In this document: positions 21,921 through 30,553 of the stretch, in pieces
Layout: each line of letters starts with the position of its first letter
Position numbering within the stretch: the first letter of the stretch is position 1
From: Flaveria trinervia
Lineage: Eukaryota > Streptophyta > Magnoliopsida > Asterales > Asteraceae
Length of the DNA stretch: 64,000 nt
NCBI GenBank assembly: GCA_025506515.1
Contig: CM046444.1
Span: 77,185,533-77,249,532, forward strand
Direction: 5' to 3'
Notes under the pieces: model-generated
Database searches by the model: none
What the model saw: the letters and a program-made list of their open reading frames with translations, nothing else
What the model was told of the DNA's origin: nothing
Made by a program: the position numbers and the translations under genes

Positions 21921-23889
21921 AAACCCAAGCCTTGCTTGTCTTGGGCTCATTTGCATAAGGTAATTTAACAATAATAGATCCTATGGTTGTTCTAAGAGGA
22001 TCTTGAGCTATTTTTGATGGAGAAATCTCAGTCACTTGGTCTTTCTTAGACGTCCACACCACCTTTGGAGTCTTGGACTTGACCTTCTAAACTTTAGAAA
22101 CTTTTGGAGCTTCAGAAGTTTTGATGATTGAACCTTCGGAAGATTCTACAAACACTGCAGCAGACTTCAGTGCTTGGAAGAACTCCTTTCTTTCGAGACC
22201 AATATTCTTCCAAGAGAATTTTCCACTTCCCTTCTTGTTAGATTTGGAACTTCCAAAGGAAACTTGTTTTCCTTCCGAAGCCTGAATCTTCTTCGAACTC
22301 TTTGAAGCCTTTGTTTTGGCCGTATGGACAGTACCTTTAGGATTGAAGGGACAATCCTTTGCAATGTGAGTGGTGCTGTCACACATGACACAATTTATTT
22401 TCTTCTTCACAAGAGCCTTGTCTTGAGAGCAAGACTCTCTTTGGTCACTTCCCTTCTCCTCCTCTCACCTTCTCTTGCAGATGCTAAGACAGCCCTCTGG
22501 GCGGAGAACTATGCTTGGAGTTTGATGGACCAGGCTGTGCAGCAGTGGTGCACAGCAGAACAGTCTTCTTCTTGCTGCTCAGATGAGTTTAGCAAGAACC
22601 AGAACTCTTATCAGAGTTTTGGTTGATGTCTTCAGTCCCTACCACTTTAAACCTGCAGAAATAAAAACTTGTTTCTGCTTAGAGTCGAAAGTAGCCTTGC
22701 TCTCTTGAGCCTTCCTTGCTTTCTTTTGCTCTTTCTGATCTAGTTCTTTCTCATGGACTTGGTCATCACAGTCTTCACTTTCTCCTCAGAAGGATAGTGG
22801 CTCTTCTTGGAATCCTCCTCTCACCTCTTGTAGAAGATTCTTCATTATCTCTTCTCATCCTCCTCACTCATAGGATCTATGAGAGGAAGCTTATCTTCAC
22901 AAGTTCCACCTAGGAGATCTACTACAATATTGTGTATGGAGGAGCTATCTCATTGGATCCCAGTCCCTGTCTGTTTTGATAGCACATTTGTTGTGTAGGG
23001 ATGATGATATCATGTTTTTGAAGGTCTCTTCTTCAAGAACACTCTTTTCTACCTTGGCATTACTGATCACAAGCTCAGCCTGGCACTCAGTTAACTTGGT
23101 TATGAGATCTTTAATTTGAGTCCTAAAATCTCTGTGTTCATGTTTTAGAACTGAAATGGTTTTCTCTAAGTCCTCTATTTTTAGCTTATAATCATATTTA
23201 GACATTCTAAAATCAGATTTTAAAATGTTTAAGGGCCTGTACATGTTAACTTTATCAGATCTCAGTTCCAAGTTATAGGACCTGTACCTGTTAACTTTAG
23301 CAATGCATTGAGGAGTACAGAGATGTTCCAATACCTTGGCTTCATCATGATCTGCCATCAGTGCTTGGTTTGGAGAGGCATCTTAAACCTCAAAGCTCCA
23401 GTCAAAGCCTCCTTCTTCAACAGCAACAGCAGCTTGCTGCTTTGACTTCTTATTATGGAGAGCTTTGTCAGTGTAGTTTGGTCTGGATTGTATTTGGCCA
23501 CCATTTGTTCTAGGTGCCTCACACTCTCTGGCAAAGTGGCCCATGAGGTTACAGTTGTAACATTTTACTTTGCCTTTGTCGAGTCCAAACTTTCCACTGG
23601 TTGCATTGCTTGGAACTTCCTTCCAGTCCTCTTGTAGAACTTCTTGGCTCTGTGAGTGAGAAGAGCTATCTGCTGGACTATTTCCATATATTCCATATCA
23701 TCTGATGGATACAGTCCAGGTCTTCAAGAGTGAAAAGAGAGTTGGCACAACTTTCATCAAAAGACACAAAAGCTTGAGAAGAGCTTGTCGCTTGGAATGG
23801 GCTTCCTTGAGTGTAGTTCTCCTTGGTGTCCCTGGGAAGGTGATGAAAGGACCCTTGGGTAAGTTGTCAGGGTAGCATAAGAGATGATG
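21916..23889 (-). pseudogene. gag of element D, C-terminal part
   Basis: This is the part of D gag downstream of the solo LTR. It holds a first zinc knuckle CYNCNLMGHFAREC (about 23535-23580), a long coiled coil (22945-23358, with KIEDLEKTISVLKHEH), and a second knuckle CVMCDSTTHIAKDC (about 22350-22392), both CX2CX4HX4C. It ends KAWVS and TGA at 21916. Gag binds genomic RNA through the knuckles and assembles the particle. Frames change several times. The two-knuckle layout with a coil between is shared with F and G. Confidence 0.8.
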
Positions 23890-24905
23890 TGTTGGACCAA
23901 AAGAACCAATGAGCCAAGATCAGAAAACCTCTAAGTCCCACATGGTATCACAACAACTGCTGAAAGCTTCATCAGCAGTTGACAAGTGCTGAAGACTTCA
24001 ACAGCTGAAGATCAAGTACTGAAGACTTCAACAGCTGAAGAACTAAAGTGCTGAAGTACAACAGCTAAAGAACACAAGTACTGAAGCTAACAGCTGAAGA
24101 ACACAAGTACTGAAGCTGAACAGCTGAAGAACACAAGTACTGAAGCTGAACAACTGAAGAACACAAGTACTGAAGCTGAACAGCTGAAGAACACAAGTAC
24201 TGAAGCTGAACAGCTGAAGAACACAAGTGCTGAAGTTGAAAGACCAAAGTACTGAAGTACAACAGCTGAAGAGTTTACAAGTGCTGAAGATCAACAACTG
24301 ATGTACAAAGTTTGAAGACAAAGACTGGAGACATCTGCTGATGATATCTACTGAAGTCATCAGCTGATGAAACATCTGAAGTTCAAGTCTGAAGACCAAC
24401 TACTGAAGTTTCATAGTTTGTCACAACAGCTGAAGAGTACTTCTTCAGTAGTTATGATATCAGTAGTTTTATATTTTTACTTTCAGTAGTTTTTTGTAAA
24501 ACGACTGAAGAGCTTGTTCTTCAGTCGTTGTAGTTTCAGTAGTTTTTATGTTTTTCAGTAGTTATAACAACTAATAACACTTAGCATTTTTGTAAGGAGA
24601 TGTTAGCTGTTTTGACATCTTCAGTAGTAGTGTTTCAGTTGTAATAAATATGTTAGATGTCACTATCAAGTGACATCAGCAGACGTCACATCTCTTATAT
24701 AAGAGGTGTCGACCTAATTGTAAGTGTGACATTCTCTTACCACGAAAGCGAATATTGAATGAAATATATTTGCAGAAATTCTCTCTCTATAACCGTCTTT
24801 GTTCTTTATTGAATATCGTTTCGTTCTTGTGAATCGACTAATTTGTTGTTCGATTTCCGCTGCTATACTCTTCAATCAATCAAACATAGATCACTGATCC
24901 TAACA
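23890..24905 (+). mobile_element. Solo LTR (1016 bp) in D gag
   Basis: A plus-strand G/F/E-type LTR begins TGTTGGACCAAAAGAACC and ends CACTGATCCTAACA. TGATG occurs directly before (23885-23889) and after (24906-24910), a perfect 5-bp target duplication. No internal sequence is present, so it is a solo LTR, presumably from recombination between the two LTRs of a full element. It carries a perfect 12-bp hairpin at 24500-24529 and a TATA box at 24696-24702 inside the perfect palindrome CTCTTATATAAGAG. Confidence 0.95.
24066..24240 (+). repeat. 30-bp tandem repeat in the solo LTR, six units
   Basis: Six units of about 30 bp, each with AGCTGAAGAACACAAGTACT then GAAGCTGAAC, with small changes. They lie in U3 and combine the motifs CAGCTGAAG and AGTACTGAAG. 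Other LTRs of the group here have one or two units, so copy number varies. The apparent Cys/Ser/Leu-rich ORFs across it are by-products of the repeat. Confidence 0.9.
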
Positions 24906-25631
24906 TGATGTTTGGGTTCTATGCTATCCCTTTCAACCACATGTAGGGCTGAACCCATTTGATTTTTGGAGTTTCCAAATGAACCTTGCATGTTCATCTC
25001 TATCTGGTATCCACTGAGAATCCCATAGAGTTTTGAGATTTTTAGTTCTCTTGATCACCACACAGTAGTGTGTCCACTGCCTAGGAAGTGAGGACATTAA
25101 CTTCCTTCCAATGTCTCTATTTTCAAGAGAAACTCCTCCATCCAATAGGGTATCGACAATCTCAACATACCTGAAGTACTGCTGAGTCATGGTTTCACCT
25201 GTTTTGAAGGTGAAGTTTTCAAACTGCTACTTCAGGAGATCCATCTTGTTCTCCTTGGCTTCAGAAGAACCCTCATACATCAGTTTCAGTGCATCCCACA
25301 GCTGCTTGGCTGTTTTGCAGTTCTTGAAACCTCTGTACATAGAGTTTGGAAGGGCAGTTTGAAGAGATGTCATGGCTTTTCTGTCTATCTCTACTCTCTT
25401 CCTATCTTCATCAGAGTAGTTAGCCACATCATTGGGGATCATACTAGCACCAGTAGCAGAAGGTGTGGTGGGTATGAAAGGTCCATTCTCAATAGACTCC
25501 CACATTCTTGAATCAAGAGACCTGATGAAACCTTCCATTCTTAAACACCAGGTGTCAAACTCATGAAGAGTGATCAGTAGGGACTTGTTCATGGTTCCAG
25601 TTTCCATATTAGTCTTGGAAATGGCTACCAT
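24906..25631 (-). pseudogene. gag of element D, N-terminal part
   Basis: It starts at ATG 25629-25631 (MVAISKTNMETGTMNKS) 85 bases after the 5' LTR. It contains the UBN2-type gag domain: FDTWCLRMEGFIRSLDSRMW, YSDEDRKRVEIDRKAM and TAKQLWDALKLMYEGS. A stop and frame change near 25200 separate it from 24933-25190, which continues with GRKLMSSLPRQWTHY. It runs into the solo LTR at 24905. Together with 21916-23889 it forms one gag gene. Confidence 0.85.
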
Positions 25632-25716
25632 TTGAAAAGTTTTAGTATTTGTGTGTGTGAGGGATCTAAAGATGGTGAGATCTTATATCAAGAGCCTGGA
25701 ATGCTCTGATACCAAA
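25632..25716 (-). promoter_or_regulatory. Element D leader with primer binding site
   Basis: Plus-strand GCTCTGATACCA at 25703-25714 is the reverse complement of TGGTATCAGAGC, matching the 3' end of tRNA-iMet, two bases from the 5' LTR. The leader is short (85 bases) compared with about 190-250 in E, F and G. Confidence 0.92.
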
Positions 25717-26515
25717 TGCAGGATCGTTGAAGGGTTAACAGTTATAACACAACAACACAAAGAGAAGATAAACAAAACTTAGATCAAACAGTAAACTGGA
25801 TTAACCAAGTGGTGACACTAAGAACACAAGTATATATGAGACATAACACAAAGAACATAAGTGTTTGGTTTTCAAGAATGCAGTATATTGCTTTCTCTAT
25901 GTTCTATTACAAGTGTTACAAAGGCATATTCGAAAGATACAAGAACATGAGATACTTATACAACATCCTACAGCCGGCTATATTTTGAAAGCCAGCTGGA
26001 TACAATTGACTAGACACACACAAAATCAATTGTAGAGTCAAAAGGCAGATTGCCTTTTTACATGTGACTATGACATGCCATAGCTCACATCCTTATCTAT
26101 TACAAAAGGGATAAAGTACATAAAGTAGAAAGTTACAAACTCAAGACCTCAATGTACAGTTACCAAAAGCATGGACCTTTTCACCAAACCATGTTACTTG
26201 GTGACTTGCAGAGCTGCAGCAGAAAGGTGTCCACCTTTATGGAACAGTACATCAGATAAAGCATGTTACTAAAAGTCTTCCGAAGAAATCTGTCTTCATG
26301 AACTTGAAGCTTTGGAAGACTTTGTCTCTGAGGCTTCGGAAGACTTCATCTTCGGCTTCAGAAGATGCTGGTCTTGGCTTTGAAAGATTTCAGACCTAGA
26401 GTATTTCTGTTGCACATGTGAAATTTCCGAAGCATTCCACTTCAATGCACTTGTGCAGCATGCAGTAAAGACTAAAGATGTTTAGGTTGCATCAGCCTCT
26501 TCATTAATCTCTACA
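25717..26515 (-). repeat. 5' LTR of element D (799 bp)
   Basis: Pairs with 6638-7437 with few differences. It starts TGCAGGATCGTTGAAGGG and ends ATCTCTACA, followed by ATAAT. CTTCGGAAG-type motifs lie at about 26275-26370. A minus-strand TATAAG box lies near 25955. Confidence 0.93.
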
Positions 26516-27590
26516 ATAATAAAGACATACCCCGATTGTGATCGAGAATCATATCAATCAGTTTGGAAACTCGCATCCGTGTGACCCTTTACAACGAGTT
26601 CCGCTTCACCAGATCCGTATATTAGAAACATATCCTTAGTCTTCCTAAGGTATTTCAATATACTTTTAACAGCCATCCAATAGCTATTACCTGGATTCTG
26701 ATGATATTTGCTTGTCATGCTTAACGCGCATTACACATCCAGTCTAGTGCATATCATCGCATACATGATGGATCCTATAGTAGATGCATATGGGATGTGC
26801 TTCATTCGATCTTGCTCATCCTTTAAGCTTGGACATTGAATGTACTCAATATTGTCCCTCTTTGAATAGGTACCATACCATTCTTAGAGTTTTTCATCTT
26901 GAACCTTTTCAAGATTTTTTCAATATCTGCACTTTGGTTTAGACCTATCAACCGCCTCGATCTATCCCTATAGATCTTTATTCCTAAAATATAGGCGGCT
27001 CACCGAGCTCTTTTATGGAAAAACAACTTCCAAGCCAGGCTTTAACACCTGCCATGGTTGGAATATCATTTCCAAAAAGTAGTATGTCATCAACATACAA
27101 TACTAGGAATGTAATTATGCTCCCACTAGCCTTCTTATACACACAACCCTCGTTAGTGTTCTTGATAAAACCAATTTTCTTGATCTCTTCATCAAAACGC
27201 TGATTCCAACTCCTCGATGCTTGTTTCAATCCATAGATTGATCTCTTTAACTTGCATACTTTATTAGGATGTTGTGGATCAACAAAACCATTAGGCTGAA
27301 CCATATGGACAATCTCTTTAAGATGTCCATTAACAAAAGCGGTTTTGACATCCATTTGCCAATCTCATAGTCTTAATATTATGCTATGAAAAATAATATC
27401 CTAATAGAGTTTAGCAATTCCACAGGCGAGAAAGTTTAATCATAATCAACCCCTTGAGTTTGAGTGAAACCTTTTGCTACAAGTCTTGCTTTGTAATTAT
27501 CCAAGTTTCCATGCATATCCGTTTTCTTCTTGAAAACCCACTTTCATCCAACCAGTTTGGATTTAAGTGGAGGGTGAACCAATTCCCAAG
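26516..27590 (-). pseudogene. Copia RT and RNase H of element B (right of nested D)
   Basis: This continues B across the D insertion; ATAAT at 26516-26520 is the second target-site copy. The minus strand encodes RT from about 27560 to 26990, with [30 protein letters not shown] and [12 protein letters not shown], then the connection and the first part of RNase H (26521-26980). Motif A and YVDD are kept, but frameshifts lie at about 27360-27480 and 26990. It is colinear with C (45128-46170) until about 27590, where similarity ends abruptly next to an unrelated third-ORF remnant. Confidence 0.85.
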
Positions 27591-29406
27591 AACTCTGCCT
27601 TTCAAGCAATAAATACTCTTTGCTCAGCTAGATGAAGGCTGCTGAGATGATTTTTGATGAGTGCAACAGCTTGAGAGTTGGAGGGGTTAGAGAATGGCTT
27701 CTCTGCTAACTCAACAATATCAAACCTGTTGGAGTGTAGCATAGAGGTTGCGTTAAGTCTATTGACTTCGCCATTCTCCCTTTCCATAACAAAGTTATGA
27801 GAAGTTTCATGTCCTTATTTAATGAATATGAGTTGAGGCCTAGAAGTCACTAGTTTTTATGATAGGCACAAGAGATTGACGGGAATTGTCCTTTCTTGGT
27901 GTCCGTGGAGTCACTAGTTTCCTTCTAAGTTTCTTCTTTTCATCATTTAATGAATAGGTTGAGCCTAGAAGTCTAGCTGTCTGGTCTAGTGTCCTCTAGG
28001 TAAATCAAGAAATCGATCTCTTGTGAAGGAACAAGAGGATCCATCAACATAGGTAATGTTGACAGAATCTTCATCACATGAGACTTCGCTCAGAGTTGTG
28101 CAGTTGATGAGCTTGGTATTGATTACCTTGAAATCTCAAGAGAGAGATGTTGAGAAGGCTGAGGGGATGGTTTTGATGGTTGTTGGGTAGGTTGAGGTTT
28201 AGAGTTCTGGGAGAGTGTTTAGGTTGGAGGATGGGAAGAAGTTTAGGTGGTTGGGGTGAGAAGTAGATGTGGGCAAGGATATGGGTTCAGGGATGATGGG
28301 TTCGGTTTTAATGGAGAAGGGTAGGGGTGAGGGTTCAGGTTGTGGTTGAGGGTTGCAGTGAAGGTCATCTCCTTTACCCTCTATAAATCTCTTTCCTCTT
28401 TCCTAACCGGATGTCAGTCTTGATTTTGCTGACAATCCATTGGAGTGTCTTCTCAGACACGGGACCCTCTGCCTTCCAGAGAAGCCATGGGCCCGAAGAT
28501 AGTCTTTTATCCAAGCCTTTTCACGAGCTTCCTGGTTGCAGTGTCCCTAGCTTTTTCTTCCTTCTTCTTTTTCTCCTTTGTCTTTTCTCTTGAAGCCTTC
28601 TTTCTTCTTTCTCCATTTGATCCTGCTCTTGTTGTAGAGCCAGAGGATCGTCATCATTATGAGGAGAAAGTTCTTGAAGATAAAGCCTCTGGAGATTAGG
28701 AAATTTATCCTGTCTCTCCTCAGCTGCAGTTCAACTTTCTTTGTTTTTCATCTTCTTTTCCAAGGCCAACCTAGCTTCTTCTTCAAGTTTCAACCGGGTT
28801 GCTTCTCGAGATTCACCAACTCCCCTAGTGGTAGCAAGAGTGTCTCTTCATTGATCTCTTCGCTTCTCTTATTGTTGACGTCTCCTGATTGCCTGTAGCT
28901 GTTTTTGGGCTGTGGCAGCTAGCAACTTCTCAGTTGGAAGTCTTCCTTTGTTCTTAAGTTTTCATCTTTTCCGCTTCTGAAGCTCTTCCGCAGTCATCTT
29001 TCTTTTCCATTTATCCTTTGAAGAGCCTGATTGGGGTGGTCTTAGAGAGGGATTCTCATTGTGAGAGAGGTAGAGATGGTGTCTGGGATGGAGGTAGAGA
29101 TGGTGTCTGGGATGAAGGTAGATTCAGAAAGTCCTCGCTCTTCACCTCAATGCCATTTCAAGGATTGCATCTGTGATGATCAGTTCCTCGAACATTTTAA
29201 ACAGTGCTTCCGCAGCTTCCATTCAGCTTCGGAAGATTCAGCTGGTATTTGAGGCTTTACTTTAGCTTTGGAAGTTGGAGGAAAGCAGATTTGTCCCAAC
29301 TGTTTCAGTTGCTGGGCCATCAGTCCATAGTTCCCCTTTTAATGAATCTAGGTTCCATGATGACCTTAGGTTGACCAACATCTCCACAGTGGTAGAAGGT
29401 GCAGTC
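27591..29406 (-). pseudogene. Third-ORF remnant H, left part
   Basis: Minus-strand coding decay of the D-type third ORF. Recognisable parts are a Gln/Glu/Lys/Arg-rich coil (about 28560-28680, EKEERRLQEKR) and an end piece (27602-27787) containing FDIVELAEK and NSQAVALIKNHLSSLH. Between them frames and stops are scrambled. G inserted at 29406 (target CAGTC, 29402-29406), and the same ORF resumes at 41816. The left boundary at about 27590 touches element B without any LTR. Which element was truncated is not clear. Confidence 0.6.
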
Positions 29407-30298
29407 GGTTGGACCAAAAGAACCAATGAGCCAAGATCAGAAAACCTCTAAGTCCCACACGGTATCACAACAACTGCTGAAAGCCTCATCAGTAGTTTGA
29501 CAAGTGCTGAAGACTTCAACAGCTGAAGATCAAGTGCTGAAGACCTTAACAGCTGAAGAAACCAAAGTACTGAAGTACAACAGCTGAAGAACACAAGTGC
29601 TGAAGCTGAAAGACCAAAGTACTGAAGTACAACAGCTGAAGAGTTCACAAGTGCTGAAGATCAACAACTGATGTACAAAGTCTGAAGACAAAGACTGAAG
29701 ACATCAGCTGATGATATCTACTGAAGTCATCAGCTGATGAAACACCTGAAGGTCAAAGTCTGAAGATCAGTACTGAAGCCTCAGTAGTTTGTCACAACTG
29801 CTGAAGAGTACTTCTTCAGTAGTTGTGATACAGTAGTTTTATTTTCTATGTTTTAGTAGTTTTGTAAAACGACTGAAGAGCTTGTTCTTCAGTCGTTGTA
29901 GTTTCAGTAGTTTTATATTTTGTACTTAACTTGCTGATATGTTCTCAGTAGTTTGAACATTTCAGTAGTTTGTTAAGATTTAGTTATTTCTGTATTGGAT
30001 CTGCCAGTTGTCACTTTCCGTGATAACAGCAGTGACTGTTGCACTCTATATAAGGAGTGACAACCTATTGTAATCATTGAATGAATGAGAATTGAATGGA
30101 ATGAATGATTGATTCGATTAGAAATATTCCTCATCTATAAACATTCCTAGAAATCAGAAATACATATTCTCTCCCTATAACTGTATGTGATCTTAATGCT
30201 CACATATATCGTTAGCTTGCTACAATGGTGGTCTATTCGTGGTTGTATTCCGCTGCTTTATATTCTGATACATCAAACTTGTGATCACTGATCTGTCA
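29407..30298 (+). repeat. 5' LTR of element G (892 bp)
   Basis: It reads (G)GTTGGACCAAAAGAACC to ATCTGTCA. The left half carries CTGAAG-type motifs (CAGCTGAAG, AGTGCTGAAG, AGTACTGAAG); the right half carries them inverted (CTTCAGTAGTT). A 12-bp perfect inverted pair AACGACTGAAGA/TCTTCAGTCGTT is at 29868-29897 with a 6-base loop. It also holds the TATA box described separately. Confidence 0.93.
30042..30059 (+). promoter_or_regulatory. LTR TATA box inside an inverted repeat (element G)
   Basis: CACTC, TATATAAG, GAGTG: the TATA box is framed by 5-bp inverted arms, which extend with one bulge into GTTG/CAAC. Transcription of the element RNA should start about 30 bases downstream. The 3' LTR has the same at 41557-41574. 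Other subfamilies here keep the palindrome with different arms. Confidence 0.75.
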
Positions 30299-30300
30299 AA

Positions 30301-30312
30301 TGGTATCAGAGC
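30301..30312 (+). promoter_or_regulatory. Primer binding site of element G
   Basis: TGGTATCAGAGC, complementary to the 3' end of tRNA-iMet, follows the 5' LTR after two bases. It primes minus-strand DNA synthesis. Confidence 0.95.
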
Positions 30313-30492
30313 AGGTTAATCATTGATCGATCTAATAATTGATCATTGAACTGCTATTCAAGATCCAAGTTTGATGAATTAGTTTTTGTTTTTGCAAGAA
30401 ACGGTTATAGAGATTGAATTTCTGTATTTCTGCTCATTCATCCTGAGATCTTATTCTTGGTTCTCGTTGAGTTTGTTGTGGTTTGTCTAAAA

Positions 30493-30529
<37 letters not shown>

Positions 30530-30553
30530 TGAACTAACTGTTTTGAACTGAAA
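30313..30553 (+). other. Leader of element G with a 31-base A run
   Basis: Non-coding leader between primer site and gag ATG. A homopolymer of 31 A is at 30497-30527, where E has only TTTTAAAAGC at the matching place. It may be an expansion or an assembly fault. Confidence 0.8.

Larger units (their letters stand above)
6638..26515 (-). mobile_element. Sirevirus-like copia element D with nested insertions
   Basis: D is a minus-strand three-ORF copia element bounded by LTRs at 6638-7437 and 25717-26515 and by the target-site duplication ATAAT at 6633-6637 and 26516-26520. Removing the nested E and solo LTR with their duplicated sites leaves about 13.0 kb. Order along the minus strand: 5' LTR, tRNA-iMet primer site, gag, pol, hairpin array with TATA box, third ORF, polypurine tract, 3' LTR. 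All ORFs are broken. It inserted into the RNase H region of B. Confidence 0.92.

Noticed and set aside
24043..24399. Repetitive Cys/Ser-rich open frames across the solo LTR
   Set aside because: Same cause: a 30-bp repeat is a multiple of three, so open frames arise by chance on either strand.
27602..27787. Separate small gene beginning MERENGEVNRLNATS
   Set aside because: Its position and helical Leu/Ala/Glu-rich character fit the tail of the H third ORF, in line with flanking decayed coding sequence.
30301..30312. tRNA gene fragment at TGGTATCAGAGC
   Set aside because: Only the 12-base primer site is present, at the place expected after an LTR; no cloverleaf surrounds it.
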